A DNA stretch of 39,265 nucleotides from NCBI RefSeq assembly GCF_000576575.1, contig NZ_AWQS01000016.1:1-39265 (forward strand). Direction: 5' to 3'. The notes beneath the pieces were generated by a model. It was not told the origin of the DNA and ran no database searches. It saw only the letters and a list, made by a program, of their open reading frames with translations. Origin of the DNA: Intrasporangium chromatireducens Q5-1. Its GTDB lineage: Bacteria; Actinomycetota; Actinomycetes; Actinomycetales; Dermatophilaceae. Below are positions 16,853-26,331 of this stretch, piece after piece. Within the stretch, counting starts at the first letter, position 1. Each line of letters starts with the position of its first letter. The translations under genes and the position numbers were made by a program.

Positions 16853-19549
16853 TCAGGTCATCCGGCGACGACCGGGGTCCTGGCGCAGGAGCGCCGGACG
16901 GACGACGACCTCGGCACCGAGCGTGTCGACCCCGCCCGTCCAGGCGTTGACCGGGTTGAGCTCGACGCTCGCCAGCTCGGGATGGTCGTCGGCGAGTACG
17001 GAGAGCCGCGCCACCAGGTCGCGCAGCGCGGCCCGGTGGACGGGGGCCGCGCCCCGGTGGCCGGCCAGCAACGGGGCCGCCTTGACGCCCGAGATGAGGT
17101 CGCGCACGTCGACGTCGGTGAGGGGCGGGATGCGGTGCGCCACGTCGTCGAGCAGCTCCGTCGGCGGTCCGGCCACGGAGAAGCTGACCACCGGTCCGAA
17201 GAGGGGGTCCTCCTGAGCGGTGAGGACGCAGGACACCCCGGGGACGGCCATCCGCTGCACGACGAAGGTGCCGTCACCCAGGGCTCCGAGTCGTTGGCTG
17301 AGCGACTCGTAGGCGTCCCGGACCGCCTCGGCGTCGCCGAGGTCGCTGCGCAGGCCGGCAATGCCCGGCTGGTGTCGGACGACGGGTGAGGTCGACTTGA
17401 GGATGACGGGATAGGTGAGCCGCTCGGCCGCGGCGACGGCCTCGTCAGCGGACCCGACGGCCGCCGCCGGCCACAGGCGGATGCCGTAGCCCTCGAGCAG
17501 CTCCGCCGCCTCGTCGCGCGTCAGGGCGCGACCGTCCGGGCTGTCGGCCAGGACACGGTCGATGAACGCCTCCACCCGCAGCCGGTCGATGCCGGCAGGC
17601 ACCACGGGAGCGCCGCGGTCCCGCGCGCGCCACTGCGCGTAGCGGGTTACGGCGTTGAGCGCCCGGATGCCATCCTCCGGCATCGTGTAGGACGGCACGA
17701 TGCGATCAGTGCCGTCGGCTTCCTCGTAGCTCAGCCCGCCCTCGACGCCGCGCATCCCGAGGAACGTCGCGACGCACGGCTTCTGGTGGCGTGCCACGAC
17801 CGCGCGGACAGCGGCCGTCAGGTCCTCGTCCAGGGTCATGAGCGGTGGGATGAAGCCGGCCACGACGCTGTCGACGTTCGGGTCGGCGAAGGCCGCCTCG
17901 AGAGCACTCGCGAACTCGTCCGCGCTGGCCTGCGGAAGTAGTGAGACCGGTCCGTGCGTCACGTCCAGCCCCCAGCTGAGGCACGCGGAGGCACTGATCG
18001 AGCCGAGGGCGTCGGAGTTGCCGACGATCGCGACCCGCTGGCCGGCCGGCAGCGGCTGGTGCAACGTGAGCTGGGCGACGTCGAAGAGCTGGTGGATGTT
18101 CTCGACCCGGATGACTCCTGCCTGGCGGAGGAGGGCGTCGAAGGCCTGCGGCGGCACCTGGGTGCGCCGCGTCCGGTGCCCGGGCGGTGCGGCGAAGCTC
18201 GAGACCCCGGACGACACGACCACGACGGGCTTGACCATGGCGAGCTGCCGGGCGATCCGGGAGAACTTGCGGGGGTTGCCCATCGACTCGAGATAGAGAC
18301 CGACGGTGTGGGTGTCCTCGTCATCGATCCAGTACTGCATGAGGTCGTTGCCGGAGACGTCCGCCCGGTTCCCGGCAGACGCAAAGACGGAGATGCCGAG
18401 ACCTCGACGAGCGGCCGAGGCGAGGACCGCGATCCCGAGGGCGCCGCTCTGGGCGAAGAGCCCGAGCCGTCCCGGGGGCGGCACCATCGGCGCGAGGCTC
18501 GCGTTGAGGCGCACGTCCGGATGGGTGTTGATGAGCCCGAAGCTGTTGGGTCCGACGAGCCGCATGCCCGCCAGCCGGACCTCGCGGCGCAGCTGCTCCT
18601 GTAGACGTGTGCCCTCCTCCCCTGCCTCGGCGAAGCCGGACGAGAGGACGAGCAGCGCCTTGACGCCCGCCCGCCCGCAGTCCCGGACCACGCCCTGCAC
18701 CTGGTCCGCGGGAACCACGACGACGGCCAGGTCGATGGGCCCCGGCGCCTCCTCGACGGAACGGTAGGCCGGCACGCCCTGCAGCTCGTCGACCTCGGGG
18801 TGGATCGCGACGAGCTCCCCCTGGTAGCCGGAGCGCAAGATGTTGGCGAGCACCAGCGCACCCACCGACCCCTCCCGCCGGCTCGCGCCGACCAGCGCCA
18901 CTCGCTCGGGGAACAGGATCGTGTGCATGCTGCGCGACTCGGCGCGGTGCTCGCGCGAGAGAGCGACCGCCTTGGAGTGCTCGGTCGGCTCGATCGCGAA
19001 GGACAGCTCGACGACGCCGTCCTCGACCCGGTGGGTCACCTCGTAGCCGGCGTCCTTGAAGACCATGAGCATCTTGCGGTTCTGCGGAAGCACCTCGGCG
19101 GTGAACTTCTCGATGCCGAGCTCGCGGGCGATCGCCGCGAGGTGCTCGAGGAGCACCGACCCGATGCCCCTGCCCTGGAAGCGGTCCGAGATGTTGAACG
19201 CCACCTCGGCGGAGGTGCTCCCCCCGAGCCGGTCGTACCGGCCGACGCCGATGATGTCGGCGCCCACGGTCGCGACGAGCGCGACACGGTCGTGGTGGTC
19301 GACGTGGGTGAACCGGTGGACGTCGCGGTCGCTCAGCTCCTTCAGCGGCGCGAAGAACCGGAGGTAGATCGACTCGGCCGACTGCGCGTTGTGGAACCGG
19401 CGCAGCGCGTCGGCATCCGCGGGTCGGATCGGTCGCAGGTGGGCGACCGACCCGTCCCGCAGGACGACATCGGCCTCCCACTCCTCCGGAGGGGTGGGCA
19501 CGAGCGTGCCGGCTTCGTCCGCAACAGACCTCGTCTCGGCGTCGGGCAT
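16853..19549 (-). CDS. GNAT acetyltransferase fused to NDP-forming acyl-CoA-synthetase-like protein (Pat type)
   Basis: An 898-residue fusion. Residues about 25-190 form a GNAT domain with the acetyl-CoA loop RFQGRGIG (123-130) and Glu115. A CoA-binding domain follows (RVALVGASRREGSVG, about 215-310), then succinyl-CoA-ligase-like domains (RLGLFAQSGALGIAVLAS, about 350-650) and an ATP-grasp domain (VILKSTSPVVRHQPGI, about 690-890). The order, GNAT first, matches the inverted class of Pat-type protein lysine acetyltransferases, which acetylate and silence AMP-forming acyl-CoA synthetases. The phosphohistidine loop of active ADP-forming synthetases (SHTGSLAG) is replaced by PPGHRTRRTQVP, suggesting the synthetase half is regulatory rather than catalytic. 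It heads the operon with DUF5998, the phosphodiesterase and tdk. Confidence 0.88.
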   Translation of the reverse strand: MPDAETRSVADEAGTLVPTPPEEWEADVVLRDGSVAHLRPIRPADADALRRFHNAQSAESIYLRFFAPLKELSDRDVHRFTHVDHHDRVALVATVGADIIGVGRYDRLGGSTSAEVAFNISDRFQGRGIGSVLLEHLAAIARELGIEKFTAEVLPQNRKMLMVFKDAGYEVTHRVEDGVVELSFAIEPTEHSKAVALSREHRAESRSMHTILFPERVALVGASRREGSVGALVLANILRSGYQGELVAIHPEVDELQGVPAYRSVEEAPGPIDLAVVVVPADQVQGVVRDCGRAGVKALLVLSSGFAEAGEEGTRLQEQLRREVRLAGMRLVGPNSFGLINTHPDVRLNASLAPMVPPPGRLGLFAQSGALGIAVLASAARRGLGISVFASAGNRADVSGNDLMQYWIDDEDTHTVGLYLESMGNPRKFSRIARQLAMVKPVVVVSSGVSSFAAPPGHRTRRTQVPPQAFDALLRQAGVIRVENIHQLFDVAQLTLHQPLPAGQRVAIVGNSDALGSISASACLSWGLDVTHGPVSLLPQASADEFASALEAAFADPNVDSVVAGFIPPLMTLDEDLTAAVRAVVARHQKPCVATFLGMRGVEGGLSYEEADGTDRIVPSYTMPEDGIRALNAVTRYAQWRARDRGAPVVPAGIDRLRVEAFIDRVLADSPDGRALTRDEAAELLEGYGIRLWPAAAVGSADEAVAAAERLTYPVILKSTSPVVRHQPGIAGLRSDLGDAEAVRDAYESLSQRLGALGDGTFVVQRMAVPGVSCVLTAQEDPLFGPVVSFSVAGPPTELLDDVAHRIPPLTDVDVRDLISGVKAAPLLAGHRGAAPVHRAALRDLVARLSVLADDHPELASVELNPVNAWTGGVDTLGAEVVVRPALLRQDPGRRRMT

Positions 19550-19603
19550 GGCGCCATCGTGTCACGCCGCAGTCCGGTCGGGGCGGCGTGCCAAGGTGAA
19601 CAC

Positions 19604-20212
19604 ATGGAGTTCCAAGAGGTGGTCCGCCGTCGCCGTATGGTCCGTCGCTACGACCCCGACCGCCCGGTGCCCGACGAGGTCCTGAAGGCCTGTCTCGACA
19701 ACGCCGTCCGTGCCCCGAGTGCCGGGTTCAGCCAGGGCTGGGACTTCCTCGTCCTGCGCACCGAGGACGAGCGGGGCCGGTTCTGGGCGGCCACCACGGA
19801 AGCGGGCGCTGAAGCGGATCCCTGGCTGAGCGGCATACAGGCTGCTCCGGTGCTGATCCTCTGTCTCTCGGACAAGGACGCCTACCTCGACCGCTACGCC
19901 CAGCCCGACAAGGGCTGGACCGACCGGAGCGAGAGCCACTGGCCGGTTCCCTACTGGGACATCGACACGGGCATGGCGGCGCTGCTCATCCTGCTGACCG
20001 CCGTCGACGCGGGCCTCGGCAGCCTCTTCTTCGGCGTCCCCGCGGAGCGACACGCGGCGGTCCACGATGCGCTGGGGATCCCGGCCGGTCGGTCAGTCGT
20101 CGGCGTCGTCTCCCTCGGCTACGCCGTGCCGGGACCGAAGAGCCCGAGCCTGCGGCGGCACCGGCGCACCGGGGCCGAGGTGACCCACTGGGGCCGGTTC
20201 GGCCAGCAGTAG
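19604..20212 (+). CDS. Nitroreductase family protein
   Basis: A 202-residue FMN-dependent oxidoreductase of the nitroreductase fold, cytoplasmic and probably homodimeric. Flavin-contact segments are visible: VVRRRRMVRRYDPDRPVP at the N-terminus, RAPSAGFSQGWDFLVL near residue 40, and VDAGLGSLFFGVP near residue 130. ATG at 19604 has AAGGTG five bases upstream. It diverges from the Pat-like gene across 54 bases and converges on the CBS gene with 14 bases between. The physiological substrate (nitro compound, quinone or F420-like partner) cannot be read from the sequence. Confidence 0.9.
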   Translation: MEFQEVVRRRRMVRRYDPDRPVPDEVLKACLDNAVRAPSAGFSQGWDFLVLRTEDERGRFWAATTEAGAEADPWLSGIQAAPVLILCLSDKDAYLDRYAQPDKGWTDRSESHWPVPYWDIDTGMAALLILLTAVDAGLGSLFFGVPAERHAAVHDALGIPAGRSVVGVVSLGYAVPGPKSPSLRRHRRTGAEVTHWGRFGQQ

Positions 20213-20226
20213 CCCGACGCGGTCCG

Positions 20227-20673
20227 TCAGGCCTGCGGCCCGTCGGCGCGCTCGCCGGTCTCCTGGCTGATCGCCTGCACGAGCCCGCCGGTGTCCTGGG
20301 TCGGCAGGGACCGGGCGATGTCCGCCTGGGAGATCACGCCGACGACGTCCTGCCCGTCGACGACCGGGAGGCGACGCACCTGGTTCTGGGCGAACGCGTT
20401 GAGGACGGCCTGCTCGTCGTCGTCGACGCTCACCACGACGACCGTCTGGGTGCTGATCTCGCCGACCGTGGAGGTCGTCGGATCGAACCCTTCGGCGATG
20501 CCACGCACGACGATGTCGCGGTCGGTGAGCATGCCGGCGAGCGCGCCGGTGGAGTCCTTGATCGGCATCGACCCGACCCCCGAGGACCGCAGGGCCTGCG
20601 CTGCAGCGACCAGCGTGTCTCCCTCGTTGAGGCAGTGGGCGGGGCTCGTCATCAGGTCACGTGCGGTGGGCAT
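20227..20673 (-). CDS. Tandem CBS-domain protein
   Basis: A 148-residue protein consisting of two CBS domains, about residues 8-60 (ARDLMTSPAHCLNEGDTL ... GMLTDRDIVVRGIAEG) and 70-125 (ISTQTVVVVSVDDDEQAV ... VGVISQADIARSLP). Such stand-alone Bateman modules bind adenine nucleotides and commonly appear in hypoxia or stress regulons. ATG at 20673 has GAGGAGGA upstream. A 194-base divergent region separates it from parC. No effector domain is attached, so it presumably acts on another protein; the target is unknown. Confidence 0.9.
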   Translation of the reverse strand: MPTARDLMTSPAHCLNEGDTLVAAAQALRSSGVGSMPIKDSTGALAGMLTDRDIVVRGIAEGFDPTTSTVGEISTQTVVVVSVDDDEQAVLNAFAQNQVRRLPVVDGQDVVGVISQADIARSLPTQDTGGLVQAISQETGERADGPQA

Positions 20674-20867
20674 CAGCGTCCTCCTCGCGGGTCGGACCCG
20701 GCGGCTCCGGACGCCACGGGTCGGGGCCGTCCCTCGCCGCTGCTCTTACCCACTCCCGGGCCGCTCGCTCCACCGCGCGGCCCCCGACGGCGTGGCAGTG
20801 CGGTGACCCCGCCGTCCCTGGGGGAAGATGGGGTGTTCGCACGCCGACCCAAGGAGCACGACTCGGC

Positions 20868-23321
20868 ATGGCCCGCCGCACCACGACCGCACCGCCGGAG
20901 GACTTCGAAGAGAAGATCATCGGGATCGACGTCGAGGAGGAGATGCAGAACGCCTTCCTCGAGTACTCCTACTCCGTCATCTACTCCCGAGCCCTCCCCG
21001 ACGCACGCGACGGGCTCAAACCGGTGCAGCGGCGCATCCTCTACGGCGCCAACGAGCTGGGCCTGCGTCCCGACCGCGGGCACGTCAAGAGCCAGCGGAT
21101 CATCGGCGAGGTCATGGGCAAGTACCACCCGCACGGTGACCAGGCCATCTACGACGCCCTCGTCCGGATGGCGCAGCCGTTCACCCTCCGCCTGCCCCTC
21201 ATCGACGGGCACGGCAACTTCGGCTCGCTCGACGACGGGCCGGCCGCCGCTCGCTACACCGAGGCACGCCTGGCGCCGGCCGCGCTGCTCATGGTCTCCG
21301 GGCTCGACGAGGACACGGTCGACTTCGTCCCCAACTACGACGACACCCACCTGCAGCCCGGCGTGCTCCCGGCCGCCTACCCGAACCTGCTCGTCAACGG
21401 CGCCTCCGGCATCGCGGTCGGCATGGCGACGAACATGCCGCCGCACAACCTCGTCGAGGTCATCGGGGCCGCTCGGCACCTGATCGACCACCCCGACTGC
21501 TCGCTCGAGGACCTGATGAAGTTCGTGCCGGGCCCCGACCTGCCGGGCGGCGGCCGGATCGTCGGGCTCGAGGGCATCCGCGACGCCTACCTGACGGGCC
21601 GAGGCAGCTTCCGCACGCGGGCCACTGCTCGGATCGAGTCGGTGACACCCCGGCGCAAGGGCATCGTCGTGACCGAGCTGCCCTACCTCGTCGGGCCGGA
21701 GAAGCTCTTCGAGAAGATCAAGGACCTCGCCGACGGCAAGAAGTTGCAGGGCATCTCGGACCTCAAGGACCTGTCCGACCGGCAGAACGGCATGCGGCTC
21801 GTCATCGAGATCAAGAATGGCTTCAACCCCGAGGCCGTCCTCGAGCAGCTCTACAAGCTGACGCCGATGGAGGAGAACTTCGGCATCAACAACGTCGCCC
21901 TCGTCGACGGACAGCCGCGCACCATGGGTCTGAAGGAGCTGCTGAAGGTCTACGTCGAGTTCCGCACCGACGTCGTCCGGCGTCGCTCGGCGTTCCGGCT
22001 CGGCAAGCGGGAGGAGCGCCTCCACCTCGTCGAGGGCCTGCTCATCGCGATCCTCGACATCGACGAGGTCATCCAGCTGATCCGCTCGTCCGACGACGCC
22101 GCAACGGCCCGCACCCGACTGATGGACGTCTTCGACCTGTCGGAGGCCCAGGCGACCTACATCCTCGACCTGCAGCTGCGCCGCCTGACCAAGTTCTCCC
22201 GGATCGAGCTCGAGTCGGAGAAGAGCGACCTCGAGCGGGAGATCGAGGCACTGCGGGCCCTGCTCGAGAACGAGAAGCTGCTGCGCCAGCTCGTGTCGAG
22301 CGAGCTCGCCGACGTGGCCAAGGCGCACGGCACCCCTCGGCGCACGGTGCTGCTCGAGAGCTCCGGCGAGGCCGCCGCGACGACACCGCTGGAGGTCTCC
22401 GACGACCCGTGCTGGGTCCTGCTCTCCTCGACGGGGCTGCTGGCCCGCACCGCCAACGCGGAGGTGCCGAGCGCGGACGGGCCACGTGCCAAGCACGACG
22501 CGATCATCGGTGCGGTCCGGACCACGAACCGTGGCGAGTTCGGCCTCGTGACGACCGCCGGCCGCATGGTCCGTCTCTCGGCCCTCGACCTGCCCACCCT
22601 GCCACCGACCAACGGCGCACCGAGCCTCTCGGGAGGGGCACCGCTCGCCGCCTACGTCGACCTCACGGGTGGCGAGGAGCCCGTCACCATCGTCCCAGTC
22701 GGGGACGGGGCACCGGTGATCGCCGTCGGCACCGCTCGTGGGGTCGTCAAGCGGGTCACCGCCGATGCGCCCAAGAGCGCGAGCTGGGATGTCATCAGCC
22801 TCAAGGACGGCGACCGCGTCGTGGGCGCGGCCGTGGCGAACGACGATGCGCTCGACCTCGTCTTCATCACGAGTGACGCCCAGCTGCTGCGCTTCGGGGC
22901 CGGCAACGTGCGGCCCCAGGGACGCACCGCCGGCGGCATGGCGGGGGTCCGGCTCGCGGCCGGCGCGGAGGCGGTCTTCTTCGGTGTCGTCGACCCCCGC
23001 GGTGACGCGGCCGTCGTGACGTCTGCTGGCACGTCGGCTGCCCTCCCCGGCACCGAGGGCGGGTCGCTCAAGGTCACTCCGTTCACCGAGTACCCGCACA
23101 AGGGTCGCGGCACCGGCGGCGTGCGCTGCCACCGCTTCCTCAAGGGCGAGGACCGCCTCATCGTCGCCCACGCCGGCAACACTCCGCTGCGGGCCAGCGC
23201 GGCGAACGGCGTGGCCATCGAGCTCCCGCCGGCAGAGGGCCGCCGGGACGGCTCCGGCGTGCCCTCGACCCACGTCATCGCCCGCGTCGCCGCACCGGTC
23301 CGCCCGGATGTGACGGCGTGA
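20868..23321 (+). CDS. parC: DNA topoisomerase IV subunit A
   Basis: An 817-residue breakage-reunion subunit. [27 protein letters not shown] opens the winged-helix domain; catalytic Tyr130 lies in AARYTEARL. The tower and coiled coil follow (residues about 340-500), then a beta-pinwheel C-terminal domain lacking a canonical GyrA box, which with the nearby ParE-type partner gene favours ParC over GyrA. In the quinolone-binding helix, [15 protein letters not shown] has Gln92 where E. coli GyrA has Ser83, while Asp96 matches Asp87. ATG at 20868 is preceded by AAGGAG at 11 bases. The stop overlaps the start of the following gene. It acts with ParE, encoded 9 kb away on the other strand, to decatenate chromosomes. 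Confidence 0.94.
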   Translation: MARRTTTAPPEDFEEKIIGIDVEEEMQNAFLEYSYSVIYSRALPDARDGLKPVQRRILYGANELGLRPDRGHVKSQRIIGEVMGKYHPHGDQAIYDALVRMAQPFTLRLPLIDGHGNFGSLDDGPAAARYTEARLAPAALLMVSGLDEDTVDFVPNYDDTHLQPGVLPAAYPNLLVNGASGIAVGMATNMPPHNLVEVIGAARHLIDHPDCSLEDLMKFVPGPDLPGGGRIVGLEGIRDAYLTGRGSFRTRATARIESVTPRRKGIVVTELPYLVGPEKLFEKIKDLADGKKLQGISDLKDLSDRQNGMRLVIEIKNGFNPEAVLEQLYKLTPMEENFGINNVALVDGQPRTMGLKELLKVYVEFRTDVVRRRSAFRLGKREERLHLVEGLLIAILDIDEVIQLIRSSDDAATARTRLMDVFDLSEAQATYILDLQLRRLTKFSRIELESEKSDLEREIEALRALLENEKLLRQLVSSELADVAKAHGTPRRTVLLESSGEAAATTPLEVSDDPCWVLLSSTGLLARTANAEVPSADGPRAKHDAIIGAVRTTNRGEFGLVTTAGRMVRLSALDLPTLPPTNGAPSLSGGAPLAAYVDLTGGEEPVTIVPVGDGAPVIAVGTARGVVKRVTADAPKSASWDVISLKDGDRVVGAAVANDDALDLVFITSDAQLLRFGAGNVRPQGRTAGGMAGVRLAAGAEAVFFGVVDPRGDAAVVTSAGTSAALPGTEGGSLKVTPFTEYPHKGRGTGGVRCHRFLKGEDRLIVAHAGNTPLRASAANGVAIELPPAEGRRDGSGVPSTHVIARVAAPVRPDVTA

Positions 23322-24379
23322 CGGATCGACATCCGGCGACGGTCGGCCACGGCACGTCGGCGTCCGACGCCTGCTCGGTCCTGTGGCAGCAGGACGGCAC
23401 GAGCGCCTACGGCACCGCTGCCCGAGCGGGCTTCTTCGTCGTGCTCGAGCAGCCCGGTCCGTGGGGACGCAAGGCCGCCGAGGAGTCGCACCTACCGCGC
23501 GACGTCGGCATCGAGCTCGACCGGCTGGCCTCCGCCGCTGGCGGCCGCTTCATGCTGATGCGCCGGCCGGGGCCGCACGTCGACCGTCCCGGCGGGCAGC
23601 ACGTCCTCGTCGGCCACGCGGGTGGCTCCCGGGCCGAGGCGTGGCTCCTCGAGGGCCGCGTCGCCTCTCCCGCGGACCTGGTCGGGCTGGACTGGGCGGC
23701 GCTCGCGGAAGGCCGGGTCGAGGCGGTCGCGGCCACGCTGCCGGGCGCCGGGCTGAGCCCGCCGGTGTTGCTCATCTGCACGAACGGCCGCCGAGACGTC
23801 TGCTGCGCCGTCCGGGGACGACCGCTGGCAGCGGCCGCGGCGCACCTCGACCCCACACGCGTCTGGGAGGTGTCCCACACGGGTGGCCACCGCTTCGCGC
23901 CGACCGCCGTCCTGCTGCCCTGGGGGCAGGCGTTCGCTCGCCTGACCGAGGACACCACGGCTCAGCTCCTGCGCTCGAGCCTGACGAACGCGATCCCCCT
24001 GGACCTGCTGGGACCACACCACGACCGCGGACGTTCGGCGCTGGCGCCCGCGCTGCAGGCCGCCGAGTCCTTCGTCCGCCACCTGGTGGGTGAGACCGAC
24101 CTCCCCGCGTTCACCACCGAGGCCGTGCCCGACACCGAGGCGTGGACCGGCCGCCGAGCCGACAGTGCTCCAGCTGACAGTGCCCCGGCCGACGGGGAGT
24201 CAGCCGGCGGCGCGCCCACCGCCGACGACGGGTCGGTCAGCCACGCGTGGGTACGGCACGCCGATGGTCGCGAGTGGCGGGTCCGGGTCGTGCGCAAGGC
24301 GCTCGGCCGGCAGCGCCCCGAGTCATGCGGCAAGGCGCCAGTCGAGGTCCACGAGTACGAGGTGGCACTCACCGGCTGA
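23318..24379 (+). CDS. Sucrase/ferredoxin-like family protein
   Basis: A 353-residue protein of the Suc_Fer-like family (PF06999), thioredoxin-like ferredoxins. The conserved segment VLLICTNGRRDVCCAVRGRPL (about residues 149-169) supplies Cys residues for a likely [2Fe-2S] cluster, and SHTGGHRFAPTAVLLPWG (about 187-204) is the second family hallmark. The C-terminal third has a Ser/Ala/Asp repeat (ADSAPADSAPAD) and a WRVRVVRKALGRQRPESCGK tail with a further Cys. GTG at 23318 overlaps the parC stop as GTGA, so it is translationally coupled to parC. The redox partner and the reason for the coupling are unknown. Confidence 0.86.
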   Translation: MTDRHPATVGHGTSASDACSVLWQQDGTSAYGTAARAGFFVVLEQPGPWGRKAAEESHLPRDVGIELDRLASAAGGRFMLMRRPGPHVDRPGGQHVLVGHAGGSRAEAWLLEGRVASPADLVGLDWAALAEGRVEAVAATLPGAGLSPPVLLICTNGRRDVCCAVRGRPLAAAAAHLDPTRVWEVSHTGGHRFAPTAVLLPWGQAFARLTEDTTAQLLRSSLTNAIPLDLLGPHHDRGRSALAPALQAAESFVRHLVGETDLPAFTTEAVPDTEAWTGRRADSAPADSAPADGESAGGAPTADDGSVSHAWVRHADGREWRVRVVRKALGRQRPESCGKAPVEVHEYEVALTG

Positions 24380-24385
24380 CGGGGC

Positions 24386-25327
24386 TCACCACGGCTTCGG
24401 GTAGGTCTCTCCACCGGCGCCGGGCGGGACCGTCCCGTTGCCCAGCTGCCGGTTGCGCTCCATGGTGTTGCGCTTCTGCAGCTGCTCGAGCTGCCGCTGG
24501 AGGGGTTCGCTCGGGACCTGCTCCGGGTCGGGCGTCGGGGTGGGCGCCGGAGTCGGCTGCGTCTGCGGCCGTGGCGTGTCCTGGGGTCCCGGGGTGGGCT
24601 GGTCGGGCTGGCCCGGCTCCTGGTCCTGGCTCTTGCCCTCCATCCGCTCCTGGGCCTGCTGCAGCTGCTCACCCGTCTGGCCCCCGAGCTCCGGCACGTC
24701 GCAGAGCGGGGGGCGCTGCCGGGTCGTCTCGAGACCCTTGGCATAGAACTGCTGCCACTCGAGCGTGCGCTCCCGGGCCTTCGCCTCGTCGCCGAGCCGC
24801 TCGTACGTCAGGCCGAGGTTGACCCGCACCTTGCACTCGTCGAGCCCGCCCTTCGGCACCTGCTCGAGCGCCTTCTCGAACCACGGCCGCGCCTCGTCGT
24901 AGCGCGGCACGAGCAGGTAGGCGTCGCCCATGGCGAAGGCCGCACGGAACGGCTCGACGACGTTGACCCAGCCCTGGCGGCCGGCCCAGTCCTGCGCGGC
25001 GACCTCCTGCCCGGCGCGGTAGGCCTCGAGCGTCTGCCCGTGGACGAGGTTGAGGCTGACGAGCTTCGCGGCAAGCAGCAGGGCCGCCAGGACCACCGGG
25101 GCCGACGCGAGGAGCAGCCGGCGACGGAGCCGACGACGGCCGGGCGAACGAGGGGGACGCGGTCGACCGAGTCGACCCGGCCGACCGAGTCGACCTGGTC
25201 GACCCGCACGGTCGGCACCACGCCGCCCGAAGGACCGCAGCGGACGACGGCGTCCGGCCCCGCGACCCGCATCCGGTTGCGGATCCGGGGTCGGCATCGT
25301 CCGGTCCGGCGTCACCTCGGTCGTCAC
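24386..25327 (-). CDS. Membrane-anchored TPR protein, last gene of the MoxR/VWA operon
   Basis: A 313-residue protein. An Arg/Gly/Pro-rich cytoplasmic N-terminus (about 70 residues) is followed by one membrane segment (LLLASAPVVLAALLLAAKLV, 71-90) and TPR-like helices at about 120-195 (AFAMGDAYLLVPRYDEARPWFEKAL, KVRVNLGLTYERLGDEAKA). The end is a Gln/Pro/Thr-rich tail. It corresponds to the BatC/BatE position of Bacteroides-type Bat operons. GTG at 25327 overlaps the TGA of the upstream VWA gene. The N-terminal tail contains two 18-bp repeat units. A scaffold role for envelope assembly is inferred from context. Confidence 0.78.
   Translation of the reverse strand: MTTEVTPDRTMPTPDPQPDAGRGAGRRRPLRSFGRRGADRAGRPGRLGRPGRLGRPRPPRSPGRRRLRRRLLLASAPVVLAALLLAAKLVSLNLVHGQTLEAYRAGQEVAAQDWAGRQGWVNVVEPFRAAFAMGDAYLLVPRYDEARPWFEKALEQVPKGGLDECKVRVNLGLTYERLGDEAKARERTLEWQQFYAKGLETTRQRPPLCDVPELGGQTGEQLQQAQERMEGKSQDQEPGQPDQPTPGPQDTPRPQTQPTPAPTPTPDPEQVPSEPLQRQLEQLQKRNTMERNRQLGNGTVPPGAGGETYPKPW
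25164..25204 (-). repeat. 18-bp minisatellite in the TPR gene
   Basis: Two 18-bp units (25164-25181 and 25182-25199), differing at two positions, plus five bases of a third. They encode GRPGRL-type hexapeptides in the basic N-terminal tail. The plus strand shows repeated GTCGAC sites for the same reason. Confidence 0.75.
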
Positions 25328-26331
25328 GCACCCACCTCCCGACGCCGGGAGCGCACGAGGGCGGCCGCCGCGCCCCCGACCTCCCAGGCCGCGAGGGCCG
25401 CCACCACGAGCAGGGCCGCCCAGTAGAGCTCCTGCCGGCCCTGCACCGCGGCTCGCTGCTTCTCCTCCGCGGTGCCGAAGCGCTCGGCGTCGATGCCGTC
25501 GACGAGCCCGGCGACGGCCGCTCCCGCACTCCGGTGGGCGTAGGGCACGCCGAGCTGCTGCGCGAGCCGCTGGAGGGTGCCCTCGTCGATCACGGACACC
25601 GCGTCCTCACCGGTGCTCGGGTCACGGATGTAGTCGCCGCTGCGGCCGTAGCGCGCCATCGTGCCCTTCATCCGGCCCCCGGCGTGCGTGCCGTAGCCGA
25701 GCACCGCGCCACCCTGGACGAGGCCCGGCGCGATCGTGAACGGGGCCGGTTCGCCGGCGGCGGTCTGCTCGCCGTCCCCGAGGTAGTAGACGATGCGTCC
25801 CCGCTCCGGGTGTCGCTGGTCGGCGCTCGTGAGCAGGGCGCTCAGCCGCTCGTTGGCCGCAGTGACGGTGGACCCGTGGGAGAACTCCGACGGCTCCGGG
25901 CCGAGCGTCTCGACCGCCGCCTCGAGTGCGGTCGTGTCGGTCGTGAGCGGCAGCCGCACCCGGGTGTCGGCGTCGAAGGTGAGGACCGCGTAACGGGCGC
26001 CGGGCAGCGCCTCGGCGATGGCCAGGATGTCGGCCCGCACGCCCTCGAGCCGGGGCCGCTCCGGGCCGTAGTCCTCGGCGACCATGCTGCTCGTCGTGTC
26101 GACGACGAAGTAGACGTTGAGGTTGGTCGCCAGGGCGTCGACCTTCGCCCCGGGCAGCCCCGGACGGCACGCGGCGAGCGCGAGGAGGACGGCGGCGCCG
26201 GTGAGCCGGCCGTGCCGGGCACGGCTCTCCCCCGGCATCCCCGGACCGGCCGGGTTCCACCACACGGCGGCGAGGACCGCCGCGAGCAGCACGAGGATGA
26301 CGGGCCACGGCAGGAGCGGCAGGAACGTCAT
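25324..26331 (-). CDS. VWA-domain membrane protein (BatB-like)
   Basis: A 335-residue protein with two N-terminal hydrophobic segments (about 8-24 and 43-56), a von Willebrand factor A domain from residue about 70 and a C-terminal membrane segment near 300-325. The MIDAS motif DTTSS (78-82) in NVYFVVDTTSSM is intact, so divalent metal-dependent ligand binding is expected. ATG at 26331 is preferred because it overlaps the preceding stop as ATGA; a GTG nine bases upstream is also in frame. The second VWA gene of the operon, presumably partnering with the first at the membrane under control of the MoxR ATPase. Confidence 0.86.
   Translation of the reverse strand: MTFLPLLPWPVILVLLAAVLAAVWWNPAGPGMPGESRARHGRLTGAAVLLALAACRPGLPGAKVDALATNLNVYFVVDTTSSMVAEDYGPERPRLEGVRADILAIAEALPGARYAVLTFDADTRVRLPLTTDTTALEAAVETLGPEPSEFSHGSTVTAANERLSALLTSADQRHPERGRIVYYLGDGEQTAAGEPAPFTIAPGLVQGGAVLGYGTHAGGRMKGTMARYGRSGDYIRDPSTGEDAVSVIDEGTLQRLAQQLGVPYAHRSAGAAVAGLVDGIDAERFGTAEEKQRAAVQGRQELYWAALLVVAALAAWEVGGAAAALVRSRRREVGA

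Noticed and set aside
20673-23273. Long minus-strand reading frame of 866 codons
   Set aside because: Antisense shadow of parC; no recognisable domain, and it overlaps a well-supported gene throughout.
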